Assembly: GCA_016720595.1 (NCBI GenBank)
Contig: JADKKI010000044.1
Location: forward strand, 50,641-114,640
Direction of reading: 5' to 3'
Source: Myxococcales bacterium
GTDB lineage: Bacteria > Myxococcota_A > Polyangia > Haliangiales > Haliangiaceae
Length of the DNA: 64,000 bases
The position numbers and the translations under genes were made by a program. Positions 47,095 through 56,557 of the stretch are shown piece by piece (position 1 is the first letter of the stretch; every line of letters begins with the position of its first letter). The notes under the pieces were generated by a model. It was not told the DNA's origin. It searched no databases and saw only the letters and a program-made list of their open reading frames with translations.

Positions 47095-47252
47095 CGCCTC
47101 GGCCTGGTGGAGCCATCTAACCAGATCCGGCCGTGGACGAGGTGAATTCAGCCCGCGCGCGCACCTGGCCTTCCACCGACGGCGATGTGGTTCTGCTATG
47201 ACTTGAGCTCGGTGGCGTCCTGGCCCCGAGATCGAGCACCTGCTCGACGATT

Positions 47253-47324
47253 CCTGGAGTAGCTCAGCAGCAGAGCATCCGGCTTGTTACCGGAAAGGCG
47301 CACGTGCAAGTCGTGCCTCCAGGC
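47253..47324 (+). tRNA. tRNA-like RNA with TGT (Thr) anticodon and atypical loops, in the leader of the next gene
   Basis: Cloverleaf read by hand. Acceptor CCTGGAG (47253-47259) pairs fully with CTCCAGG (47317-47323); D arm GCTC/GAGC; anticodon arm TCCGG/CCGGA with loop CTTGTTA (TGT at 47285-47287); T arm GCACG/CGTGC. All 21 pairs are Watson-Crick. T8 and A9 and a 5-base variable loop (AAGGC) are also normal. But the D-loop AGCAGCA lacks the GG at 18-19, the T-loop is TGCAAGT (G at 55), base 37 is T instead of a purine, the discriminator is C and CCA is not encoded. These changes remove the D-loop/T-loop contact of elongator tRNAs. It may be a degenerate tRNA-Thr or a tRNA mimic with another job. 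Confidence 0.8.
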
Positions 47325-47325
47325 C

Positions 47326-47332
47326 GAGGAAG
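47326..47332 (+). promoter_or_regulatory. Shine-Dalgarno site directly after the tRNA-like element
   Basis: GAGGAAG starts one base after the discriminator base of the tRNA-like element (C47324) and leaves 2 bases to the ATG at 47335 (5 after GAGG). It fixes the start of the downstream gene and means that the ribosome would assemble against the folded tRNA-like structure, so folding or processing could affect translation. Confidence 0.6.
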
Positions 47333-47334
47333 TC

Positions 47335-49572
47335 ATGAGGGTGAACATCGGGTACGCGTGGGGACAGTTGATGCGCGCTCGCCAGACCGCGGCCGAGCAC
47401 GCGGATGCCGATGTACGGGCGCGCGCAGGCGAAGCCGTCGCGAAGTGGGAGAACGTGATCGCGGGGATGCAGGCCGGGACGATCGACGTTGGAACCCGCA
47501 CGCCGACGACTGCGCCCACGTGGGTGACGCTCGAGGTCGTCACGGGTGGCTTCGCGACGGGCGGCTTCAGCGCGGGCGGTCCGCTGCGCGCTCACGAGCG
47601 CGCGCTCGCCGAGCGGCTTGGGCTTGCACCGAAGCGCGTCGCCTTGAACCTGCACTATCTCGCGTCGGCAGAGGCGGCGGAGCTGGTCGCATCAGGCCAG
47701 TATCGGATCGAGGTTCCCGAGGAAGGGGCGTCGCTCGTGGTGGCATGGCTGCGGGCGCGCGGTGAGATCGATCGTGCCAACGACCTCGTCGAGACGCTCT
47801 CGCCGTGGCTCGAGTCGCTGCGGTTCTTCCCGGTTCCTGCGGAGCGGCCTTTGGAGCTGAAGGAGAGCGTTCGTCTGCAGGATCTCGGCACGACCCTCAA
47901 GGGTCTGGACGTGGATCGCCGCCAGCCCCGCTTCGAGACGATGCGGGACGCCGTGCTGGTCTGGAAGCCGCTCCGAGCGCGCGCGATCGCTTTGTTCGCG
48001 GCCACCGTCGATGGCGAGCTGCCACGGCTGGATGCGAACGGCGTGTCGGGTGGCTGGCCGGGTACCACGATCCCCGATGGATGGCATGCGCGCGTCGCGG
48101 AGCTTGCCGCTGAGGTAGGGCGTCTGGGGCAGCCGCGCACGGCCCGCGCTCGCGAGACGGCGCAGCTGATCTCACAGCTGGTGCGCTGCAGCGACGATTC
48201 ACAGGCGCTCGCGAAGGCCGAGTATCAGGCGATCCGGCGCACGATCGCGCGCCACCTCGGCGCGCACGGACTCGCAGGCAGTGCCGAGGACGACGTCCGT
48301 CGGGGGCGGGAGGTGCAAGCGGTGTCTGCGCCGCTGCACGCTGATCTGCGGCGCGTTCTCGTCGCGCGGCTGCGCGCGCTTCCATCCGACGGTGGCGTCG
48401 AGCCGGTTGGATTCGCTTCGGTGAGCGTGGATGAAGCGGCTCGCTTCGGGGTGCCTGCAGGCGCCGCCTTGCCCCGCTATCTCGAGCGGAAGGTCGCCCG
48501 GAGCTACGACGCACCGCTGCAGGACCTCGTCGATCGCGGGGTGATCGCTTCGGCGGAGGTCCTGGCACGTGTGCTTCCACAGGTGACTGCGCGAGTTCGC
48601 GCCGAGACGCTCGATGACGTGGCCGCGCGAAGGCTGTATTCGGCGCTCTACGCCGCGTTTCGCAGGCGCCGTGGGTTGCTGCTGCTCGACTATCAGCACC
48701 AGGTGCGATTTCACGAGCTGCCGTGGGTCGCAGCGCTGGAAGCGGCTCGCAGGGCCAGCGCGGAATCCACAGGGCGTGCTCGCAAGGCGGTCGCGGCCAT
48801 AGGCAGCGTCGCGCTGCTGGCGTTTCCCTACACGATCACCCCGAACAAGCTGGTGACGGAGCTGGGTGCGCTGGCCCATGCGGCAGACCTCGAGTTGCCG
48901 CTGGTCGAGGAACTCGCGGCCGATATCTTCATGGGCTCGTTCACGCCGAAGTTCGTCGCGGCGGCGAAGATCTCGGCGCGGTTACTCCGGGGCACCCTGT
49001 ACCAGCGCTACTTCGCGATCGATGTCGACGAGGTGTTGCGGATCCCCACGGCGAACGACCAGGTGTTGGCCGAGTTCGCCGCGCTGTGTGAGCGCCGTGC
49101 TGCGCCGCTCGAGGGGACGTCTCGATCGTTCGTCGCACGCAACGGCAAGGTGATCGAGCAGGCGCAGATCCTGACCACGCACAATCTCGCCGTGCTGGTC
49201 GATGCGTTGCCACTCCGTGACGAGCTCGCGCCGCATCTGCGGTCGGTCGCCGAGGCGTGCTTCCACTGGGCTGTGGGCCGGATGCAGCTCCGCACGACGA
49301 AGGGGCACCAGGTGCTGATCAACCTGAAGAACGCCGCGTATGCCTGGCGGCAGATGGTGTTCTATCTGAGCTTCGCACCAGACCTGCCCGAGTTCCTGCA
49401 ATGGGCACGTGCGGAGGTGGAGCGTCGAGCGTTCCCCAGGTTCGAGCCAGTGCTTCGTGGTCTCGAGCTGGCGGCGAGCGGTGTCGCATCGAACGAACCC
49501 GCATTCGCGACCGGTGGCGGGCGCGTGTTCACGGGGTGGTCGACGGACCGCCACTGGCTGTCCCCGTCCTGA
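47335..49572 (+). CDS. Conserved-looking 745-residue protein of unknown function linked to tRNA-like RNA
   Basis: A 745-residue cytoplasmic, mostly helical protein in one intact frame; no signal peptide or membrane segment. It starts MRVNIGYAWGQLMRARQT. Notable blocks: PTWVTLEVVTGGFATGGFSA (about 61), EEGASLVVAWLRARGEIDRA (about 131), RRGLLLLDYQHQVRFHELPW (about 447), LVEELAADIFMGSFTPKFVA (about 523), TLYQRYFAIDVDEVL (about 557), AQILTTHNLAVLVDALPL (about 614), and KGHQVLINLKNAAYAWRQMV (about 660). The invariant-looking residues resemble, from memory, large uncharacterised proteins of actinobacteria with the same opening GYAWGQL. No nuclease, ligase or NTPase motif is seen. The start is fixed by the adjacent SD site; an upstream ATG at 47284 lies inside the tRNA-like RNA. 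Confidence 0.8.
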   Translation: MRVNIGYAWGQLMRARQTAAEHADADVRARAGEAVAKWENVIAGMQAGTIDVGTRTPTTAPTWVTLEVVTGGFATGGFSAGGPLRAHERALAERLGLAPKRVALNLHYLASAEAAELVASGQYRIEVPEEGASLVVAWLRARGEIDRANDLVETLSPWLESLRFFPVPAERPLELKESVRLQDLGTTLKGLDVDRRQPRFETMRDAVLVWKPLRARAIALFAATVDGELPRLDANGVSGGWPGTTIPDGWHARVAELAAEVGRLGQPRTARARETAQLISQLVRCSDDSQALAKAEYQAIRRTIARHLGAHGLAGSAEDDVRRGREVQAVSAPLHADLRRVLVARLRALPSDGGVEPVGFASVSVDEAARFGVPAGAALPRYLERKVARSYDAPLQDLVDRGVIASAEVLARVLPQVTARVRAETLDDVAARRLYSALYAAFRRRRGLLLLDYQHQVRFHELPWVAALEAARRASAESTGRARKAVAAIGSVALLAFPYTITPNKLVTELGALAHAADLELPLVEELAADIFMGSFTPKFVAAAKISARLLRGTLYQRYFAIDVDEVLRIPTANDQVLAEFAALCERRAAPLEGTSRSFVARNGKVIEQAQILTTHNLAVLVDALPLRDELAPHLRSVAEACFHWAVGRMQLRTTKGHQVLINLKNAAYAWRQMVFYLSFAPDLPEFLQWARAEVERRAFPRFEPVLRGLELAASGVASNEPAFATGGGRVFTGWSTDRHWLSPS

Positions 49573-49643
49573 GCAGGTCCGGCGCGTCGCCCGGGTTCGC
49601 CCTGGACTTGAGCGCGCTGGCCGAGCGTGTGATCGTCGACGGC

Positions 49644-50168
49644 ATGCAAGCCGTGGTTCTCGCGTGTGGTCTCGCGCTCGTCTGCGGTTGCGGCGGCTCA
49701 TCACCGCGGACGCCGATCTCCGGGCACGCATCGTCTGCGTCGGTGGTCGCCGTGCCGGGGCCGTGCGTCGATGCGGCGGCCGACGCGGGGCGCCGGCTGG
49801 CGGAGGTGACGGCGCCGCTCGGCGACGTGCCGCTCGCGCACGACGACGCACCCGATCTCGATGGTGACGGGACGCGCGACCGGATGTTCTCCGCCGGTGC
49901 CGGCGTCACCACCAACACGGCGCTCTACGTGGTCCGTGGCACGTGCGCGCACTTCGTCGGCGATGTCGGCCAGGCGCCGGAGCGGTCGCCCACCGCCGCA
50001 CGGCATCACGGCCTGATCGATCTGCGGATCGCCGATACCGTGGCCTGCGAGGGTGCGCGGTGCGGCTGCGAGCCAGGAGAGCTCTGGTTCCGGTTCGATG
50101 GCACTGCGTACCAGCTCGACGATGCGGCCTCTCGCCACGGCGCCGAGAAGTCCTGCCGGGGCGATTAG
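49644..50168 (+). CDS. Small lipoprotein of unknown function
   Basis: A 174-residue lipoprotein: MQAVVLACGLALVCGCGGSS (lipobox VCGC). The mature part has DAPDLDGDGTRDRMFSAGAG, a calcium-loop-like DxDGDGxxD motif of the FG-GAP or dockerin type, then ALYVVRGTCAHFVGDVG and CEGARCGCEPGELWFRFDGT. Probably an extracellular or periplasmic beta-rich protein. It follows the unknown 745-residue gene after 71 bases. Start ATG at 49644. Confidence 0.6.
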   Translation: MQAVVLACGLALVCGCGGSSPRTPISGHASSASVVAVPGPCVDAAADAGRRLAEVTAPLGDVPLAHDDAPDLDGDGTRDRMFSAGAGVTTNTALYVVRGTCAHFVGDVGQAPERSPTAARHHGLIDLRIADTVACEGARCGCEPGELWFRFDGTAYQLDDAASRHGAEKSCRGD

Positions 50169-50193
50169 TGGCGGGCGCTGTTATTCGGTTCGA

Positions 50194-50961
50194 CTACAGC
50201 GGATAGGTCCCGCTGCACGCGTCGGGGTCCGACCAGCGATCGACCCACGAACCACCCGAGCACTGGTACCAGTCTCCGTCGTACATGCTCTGCACGCACG
50301 AGTTCTCCGGCATCTCGCGATCGAGCGTGCCCGAGAAGCAGGTCGCGGTGCTGGTCGGGGGAGGAGGCGGGGTCGTGCCGCCGCCGCCGCCACCACCGCC
50401 ACCGCCGCCGGCGCCGGCGCCGTAGTCCGTGAGCGCTTGCTGCGCGTACTGGAGGCGCTTGGTCTGCGAGCAGGCGCCGCAGATCTCGTACTTGTTCTGG
50501 AACACGGTGACGGCGGTGTTGATCGTCGTCGCCGCGCGGAGCTCGGTCAGGCCGTAGCCGCCAACCGTCGCGAGCTCGTACCAGATGAAGTCGAGCTGCG
50601 TGGTCAGCGCCCATCGCGACACACCGCGCGCCGTGGCGAACGAGGTCAGGCTCTTGGAGCCGGAGTTGAAGCGGCCGCCGACCGACCACTGCGCGATGCC
50701 GCGTCCGGGGCCGCCGCCGTACTCCACGATGGTCGGGTTGACGCTCGACTCCTGCATCAGGTTGCCGACGATCCCTGCGGCCTGGATCTTCGTCAGGCCC
50801 TTGGCCACGAAGAAGTTGAAGGCGGTCTTCGCGTTGTTGCTCAGCGACGCCTCGGAGCGGAGGGGCGGAAGGTCATCCTCGACCGGCAGGTTGTCCTCGC
50901 CGACCATGCATCCACCAACCAGGACTGCGATCAGCACGTAGAGGCGGGTTCCGTACTTCAT
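50194..50961 (-). CDS. Lysozyme-like lipoprotein with Gly/Pro linker and C-terminal Cys-rich domain
   Basis: A 255-residue lipoprotein (MKYGTRLYVLIAVLVGGCMV, lipobox VGGC). The catalytic-like domain (about 45-175) begins TAFNFFVAKGLTKIQAAGIV, then GNLMQESSVNPTIVEYGGGP and GRGIAQWS: the pattern of phage tail lysozymes (Glu in MQESS). A Gly-then-Pro linker (about 183-200, encoded by a run of CCG/CCA repeats) joins a 50-residue module CFSGTLDREMPENSCVQSMY with YQCSGGSWVDRW. It would cut peptidoglycan, predicted in the envelope. Start ATG at 50961. Confidence 0.7.
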   Translation of the reverse strand: MKYGTRLYVLIAVLVGGCMVGEDNLPVEDDLPPLRSEASLSNNAKTAFNFFVAKGLTKIQAAGIVGNLMQESSVNPTIVEYGGGPGRGIAQWSVGGRFNSGSKSLTSFATARGVSRWALTTQLDFIWYELATVGGYGLTELRAATTINTAVTVFQNKYEICGACSQTKRLQYAQQALTDYGAGAGGGGGGGGGGGTTPPPPPTSTATCFSGTLDREMPENSCVQSMYDGDWYQCSGGSWVDRWSDPDACSGTYPL

Positions 50962-51104
50962 GTCGGGAACCCTCTTCGCAAGCCACGTGCCCGCGCGGGC
51001 CACGTGATCTCGCGGCCTTGGAGCGCGGCAGATGAGGGGGACGGGGCACCCACTCTCAGGCCCAGGCCCCTGGCAACTGCCGTCGTGCAAGACGGTGCAC
51101 AACT

Positions 51105-52820
<1,716 letters not shown>

Positions 52821-52850
52821 CGCACCTCAACTCGGTGCAACGCGTATACC

Positions 52851-52863
52851 CGTGCGAAGCACG
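52851..52863. promoter_or_regulatory. Short hairpin upstream of the PEGA kinase
   Basis: CGTGC and GCACG flank the triloop GAA, and a weaker dyad GCACC/GGTGC lies just before it. The region sits between the kinase start and the stop of the P450 gene. Transcription termination after the P450 gene or an operator for the kinase are both possible. Confidence 0.25.
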
Positions 52864-52962
52864 GTCGCTGCGTTCACACGCGAGGCATTCGCGAGCGTCG
52901 CGCAGGAACTGCGCACCGGACGAATGCAGCCGCAGGAACCGCCGACATCAGGGGCGGTCGCG

Positions 52963-54276
52963 TCAGGCCGCGGTCGCGGTCCGCTGCGGGCGCTGCGCGA
53001 GCACCACGCGTGTACCGCCTGCTGGAGCGAGGGTGATGCCGCGGCGGACCACGCGGGCGGGGCCGCCCACCGCCTCCAGGCGGGTGCGTGTCACCACCGT
53101 CTCCAGGACGATCTTCATCTCGAACTGCGCGAACGCCATGCCGATGCAGCGCCGGATCCCGCCTCCAAACGGCAGCCAGGTGTACGGATCTGGCTTCACG
53201 CCGAGCCAGCGTGACGGGTCGAAGCGCTGCGGCGCAGGGTAAGCGTCTGCACGCTGCCCGGCGAGGTAGATCGAAGGCGCGACGCGCGTGCCGACCGGCA
53301 ACATCCAGGGGCCGAGCTGGAACGGCCGCGCGGCCACCCGACCGACCAGCGGCACGATCGGGCGCACCCGCAGGGTCTCGCGGATCACCGCGTCGAGGTA
53401 CTCGTCGCGGCCCGCCGCGAGCTCGGTGCGGAGACGCGCGAGCGCTTCGGGCGACGCGAGCAACTGATCGAACGCCCACGCGAGCGAGGTCGCCGTGGTC
53501 TCGTGCCCCGCGAGGAGCAAGGTCACGAGCTCGTCGCGGAGCTCGACGTCGGTCATCGGCGCACCTTGCTCGTCGCGCGCTTCGAGCATCATCGAGAGCA
53601 CGTCGTCGCCGCCCGTGGCGCGGCGGCGGCGCTCCGTGATCATCGCGTACAGGGTGTCGTCGACGGTGCGCTTGAGCTTGGTGATCTTCAGCCACGGCAC
53701 CTTGAACGGGTCGAGGCCGAGGATGCCGGGGAACAGCAGCCACGGCTTGGTGACCACATCGAGGAGCTCGACGAGCCGCGCCCGGAGTGCGCCGTGATGG
53801 TCCCCCTCGGTGACCCCGAACACGGTCTGCAAGATCACGTCGAGCGTGATCGCCTGCATCTTGTCGTGGAGCGAGAACGGCGAGCCGAGTGGCCAGCGAT
53901 CGATCGAGGCGTGGGTGATCTCGCGCATCGCGGTCGCGTAGGCACGCATGCGCTCGCCGTGAAAGGCCGGTAGCAGCAAGCGGCGCTGGCGGAGGTGCTC
54001 GGCGCCATCGAGCGTGAGCAGCGAGTGCTTGCCGAGCATCGGCTCGAGCATCGTCGCGTTGCCCTGGCCCGCGAGCAAGGTGTCCGGATCCGCGGTGAGG
54101 ACGGCCTTGATCAGCTCCGGGTTGGCGACGACGACGAAGTTCCCCTCCTTGGGCGCCCGGAGCGTGAACACGTCGCCGAACCGTCGCTGACACTGCGCGA
54201 GCAGCTGGAGCGGCCGCGCGATCCACTGTGCGATCTGCACGAGGGCAGGGGCCCGCGGGCCCGGAGGCAGCTGCAT
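52963..54276 (-). CDS. Cytochrome P450
   Basis: Heme monooxygenase, 437 residues. Visible motifs: I-helix LLLAGHETTATSLAWAFDQL, K-helix ExxR in VIRETLRVRPIVPLVGR, and the heme loop FGGGIRRCIGMAFAQFE with the ligand Cys at about 376. The start MQLPPGPRAPALVQIAQWI is the usual Pro-rich P450 start; an in-frame ATG 13 codons upstream exists. The class is close to the soluble CYP110/CYP102-like group by eye. No redox partner adjoins it, and substrate is unknown (fatty acid, steroid or secondary metabolite). Confidence 0.92.
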   Translation of the reverse strand: MQLPPGPRAPALVQIAQWIARPLQLLAQCQRRFGDVFTLRAPKEGNFVVVANPELIKAVLTADPDTLLAGQGNATMLEPMLGKHSLLTLDGAEHLRQRRLLLPAFHGERMRAYATAMREITHASIDRWPLGSPFSLHDKMQAITLDVILQTVFGVTEGDHHGALRARLVELLDVVTKPWLLFPGILGLDPFKVPWLKITKLKRTVDDTLYAMITERRRRATGGDDVLSMMLEARDEQGAPMTDVELRDELVTLLLAGHETTATSLAWAFDQLLASPEALARLRTELAAGRDEYLDAVIRETLRVRPIVPLVGRVAARPFQLGPWMLPVGTRVAPSIYLAGQRADAYPAPQRFDPSRWLGVKPDPYTWLPFGGGIRRCIGMAFAQFEMKIVLETVVTRTRLEAVGGPARVVRRGITLAPAGGTRVVLAQRPQRTATAA

Positions 54277-54314
54277 CCCGCCATTGTAGGCCGAACGGAC
54301 CTCGCTGGAGAGCA

Positions 54315-54689
54315 CTACGCGCGGGGCGCCGCTGTACGGCGGAACTCGAACATCAACACGCCGCCGAGCTCGAAGCGGCGGCCGGGCGAGAGGCGCATGC
54401 GATCCTCGAGATACTTCCCATCCGCGAACACATGGCTGCCGCCGCCGAGGTTCTCGACCTCCAGCACCGCTTCGTCAGCGATCACCACGAGCGTGACGGC
54501 CACCTGATGGCGCGGGACGATCGGGGAGTCCACGAGGATCGAGCAGTCCTTCGCCCTGCCGAGAACGACGCGCTTGTCGATCTCGAGCGGGAACGCTGTG
54601 CCGGCGGGGAACTGCGGGTCGACCGGCCCGCCGAAGTTCCGGCCGACCGGTGCCTTGCAGACCCCGACGAACACCAGTTCGAAGGCCAT
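54315..54689 (-). CDS. FHA-domain protein
   Basis: A 124-residue cytoplasmic protein consisting of one FHA domain, which binds phosphothreonine: VVLGRAKDCSILVDSPIVPR (GR at strand 3, then S and H in VPRHQVAV), VLEVENLGGGSHVFADGKYL (NG-like position is NLGGG). It is probably a partner of one of the kinases in the window. Start ATG at 54689; it ends 39 bases before the P450 start in the same direction. Confidence 0.82.
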   Translation of the reverse strand: MAFELVFVGVCKAPVGRNFGGPVDPQFPAGTAFPLEIDKRVVLGRAKDCSILVDSPIVPRHQVAVTLVVIADEAVLEVENLGGGSHVFADGKYLEDRMRLSPGRRFELGGVLMFEFRRTAAPRA

Positions 54690-54736
54690 GGCGCACCGTA
54701 GCACCACGCTCCGGTCACGGGCATCGCGACCGCGGG

Positions 54737-56368
54737 TCAGAACACCGACGACGTCAGCTTCAGCTGGGAGCGGCTCCACGCGGTGTGGAACCGGTCCCAG
54801 ACGGCCTTGGCCTCGGGCGCGTGCTGCGCGTCGAGCGCCGTCGCGAGCCCGAACAACGACCACCCATTCTCGGGGTGCTCCTTCAGGTCCTCGCGATAGG
54901 CGAGCTCGGCGTCCTTCGCGCGCCCCGCGGTGAGCAGCACCGCACCGAGCCGCTGGCGCGCCGGCAACGGCCACTCGGGCGGCTCGCCGCCCGGCACGAG
55001 CTTGGACTCGAGCTCGACCGCGCGGGTCAGGGTCTCGATCCCCTGGACGAGATCGCCGCGGGCCACCGCGAGCGCACCCTCCACCTGCGCCGCGGCGGTG
55101 CCGGCGATCGCGCCGAGCATCTCCTTGGTCTTCGCGACCACCTCCGGCGGTGGCGGCGGCGCCATCGGGGAGACGGGGAGTGGGAGGTCGACAGCTGCGC
55201 GCAGCGCCTCGACTTCGTGGGGGACGTCGTCGAACCGACCCTTGGAGATCAGGGCGAGCGCGCGGGCATAGTGGACGAACACACCGCTGAACGGGCCGCC
55301 CGGCGCTGGGAGCGCGAGCGCGGCATCCCACAGGCCGAACCGGGCCGCGGTGAGCGGGGCGAAGGTCGCGGCGAACTCGGCGCCGGCCGGATCGCCCATC
55401 ATCTGGTGGTGCGAGGTGAGCTGCTTCGCCTGCTCCTCGGCACCGGCCTGGTCTCCCTCCCACAGGAGGACGTGCCAGAGGAAGTGGACGGGATGCATGG
55501 TGAACATCGCGTACGCCCCGCCCGGTGGCGAGATCGCGAGGTAGGTGCGATCTGCCGCGATCGCATGACGGTTCGCATCGTCCGCGTCCCGGTAGCGCCC
55601 CGCCGGGAGATAGAGGTGCGAGGGCATGTGGACGAGGTGGCCGGCACCGGGTGCGAGCCGGCCGAGCTTGTCGGCGAACGGCATCGCGCGCGCCTGATCG
55701 GGGCCGCCGTCCATCACGTGGATGTAGAAGTGGATCGCGCCGACGTGCTCGGGTGATCGCGCGAGCACGTGCTCGATCGCGGCCTGTGCCTCGATGACGT
55801 GGGGGTGTGAGGGCTTGCGATCCCTGGACCACATCGGGAGGTCCCGCGGCGTGGCGAGCAACGCGGCCTCGGCGAACCACACGTGCACATCGTCGTCGTC
55901 GTACTGCTTCGCGATGGCGCGCATGGCCTGCGCATACGCGAGGGCGAGCTTGTCGCGCTGTTGCGGGGTGACCTCACCCATCGGGAGGCGCTCGACCAGC
56001 GCGGCGGCGAGCGCACGCTCGACCGGCCGGGTCGCGAGGTCCTTGGCCCGCATCGCGGCCTCGTGAGCGGCCGGGCCTTGCTTGTCGACGTCGTTGATGT
56101 TCGAGGCGGAGGCCATCGCGATGCCCCACGCGCACATGGCACACCCCGCATCGGCGCGCGTCGCGAGGGAGAACTCGAAGCCGGCCTCGTCGTAGTTGAA
56201 GGCGTACAGGGCATCGAGGCCCGCATCGAAGTGGTGCTGCGCAGCCGCCGAGGTGGTCTGGATCTCGTGGTGGGCGTTGCCCATGCCCGGCGCAGATGCG
56301 AACCGCGAGGGCATGGATGCGGTGGATGCGTGACACGCGACCAGCAGCACGAGGACGATCGACTTCAT
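54737..56368 (-). CDS. TPR-repeat lipoprotein
   Basis: A 543-residue protein with a lipoprotein-type start (MKSIVLVLLVACHASTASMP). TPR-like helices run throughout, for example QHHFDAGLDALYAFNYDEAG (about 45), DLATRPVERALAAALVERLP (about 108), VHVWFAEAALLATPRDLPMW, and LLWEGDQAGAEEQAKQL. A central HIS-rich segment AGHLVHMPSHLYLPAGRYRD (about 242) and HPVHFLWHVLLW are conserved-looking and could bind a metal. I recall the same layout in a family of uncharacterised TPR proteins. The overlong frame to 58801 is antisense to the DUF2330 gene and is rejected. Confidence 0.75.
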   Translation of the reverse strand: MKSIVLVLLVACHASTASMPSRFASAPGMGNAHHEIQTTSAAAQHHFDAGLDALYAFNYDEAGFEFSLATRADAGCAMCAWGIAMASASNINDVDKQGPAAHEAAMRAKDLATRPVERALAAALVERLPMGEVTPQQRDKLALAYAQAMRAIAKQYDDDDVHVWFAEAALLATPRDLPMWSRDRKPSHPHVIEAQAAIEHVLARSPEHVGAIHFYIHVMDGGPDQARAMPFADKLGRLAPGAGHLVHMPSHLYLPAGRYRDADDANRHAIAADRTYLAISPPGGAYAMFTMHPVHFLWHVLLWEGDQAGAEEQAKQLTSHHQMMGDPAGAEFAATFAPLTAARFGLWDAALALPAPGGPFSGVFVHYARALALISKGRFDDVPHEVEALRAAVDLPLPVSPMAPPPPPEVVAKTKEMLGAIAGTAAAQVEGALAVARGDLVQGIETLTRAVELESKLVPGGEPPEWPLPARQRLGAVLLTAGRAKDAELAYREDLKEHPENGWSLFGLATALDAQHAPEAKAVWDRFHTAWSRSQLKLTSSVF

Positions 56369-56557
56369 CGCGCCCTGAGTACCACGCACCTGATCGGCGA
56401 CGTCCTTGTGGGGCTGGAACTCGTTGTACCCATGCGGAATTCGCCGCCATCGACTTGCGTAGACCGGTCGGGCGCGGGGAACGTTCAAAGTTCCAAGGGA
56501 TCGCCTCCGGCGGTGTCGAACGTCATTGGCAAGAGTCTTGGCGAAGGGAACGTGAAC

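Noticed and set aside
45334..47145. 603-codon plus-strand frame antisense to mgtA
   Set aside because: Composition is Arg/Asp/Glu/Gly noise typical of the complement of GC-rich codons; the P-type ATPase on the other strand has every family motif.
47194..47202. Extended -10 promoter (TGC then TATGAC) in front of the tRNA-like element
   Set aside because: It fits an extended -10 box, but no -35 box at proper spacing is found, and such matches arise by chance; mentioned only as a place to map a transcript start.
47095..47252. Mg2+-sensing leader or riboswitch before mgtA
   Set aside because: The region upstream of the mgtA start shows no recognisable M-box helices or Pro-rich leader peptide; most of it is shared with the divergent tRNA-like gene.
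47253..47324. Ordinary tRNA-Asn (GTT) reading of the tRNA-like element
   Set aside because: With the fully paired anticodon stem the 7-base loop is CTTGTTA, which puts TGT, not GTT, at positions 34-36. The GTT reading needs a shifted, unpaired stem.
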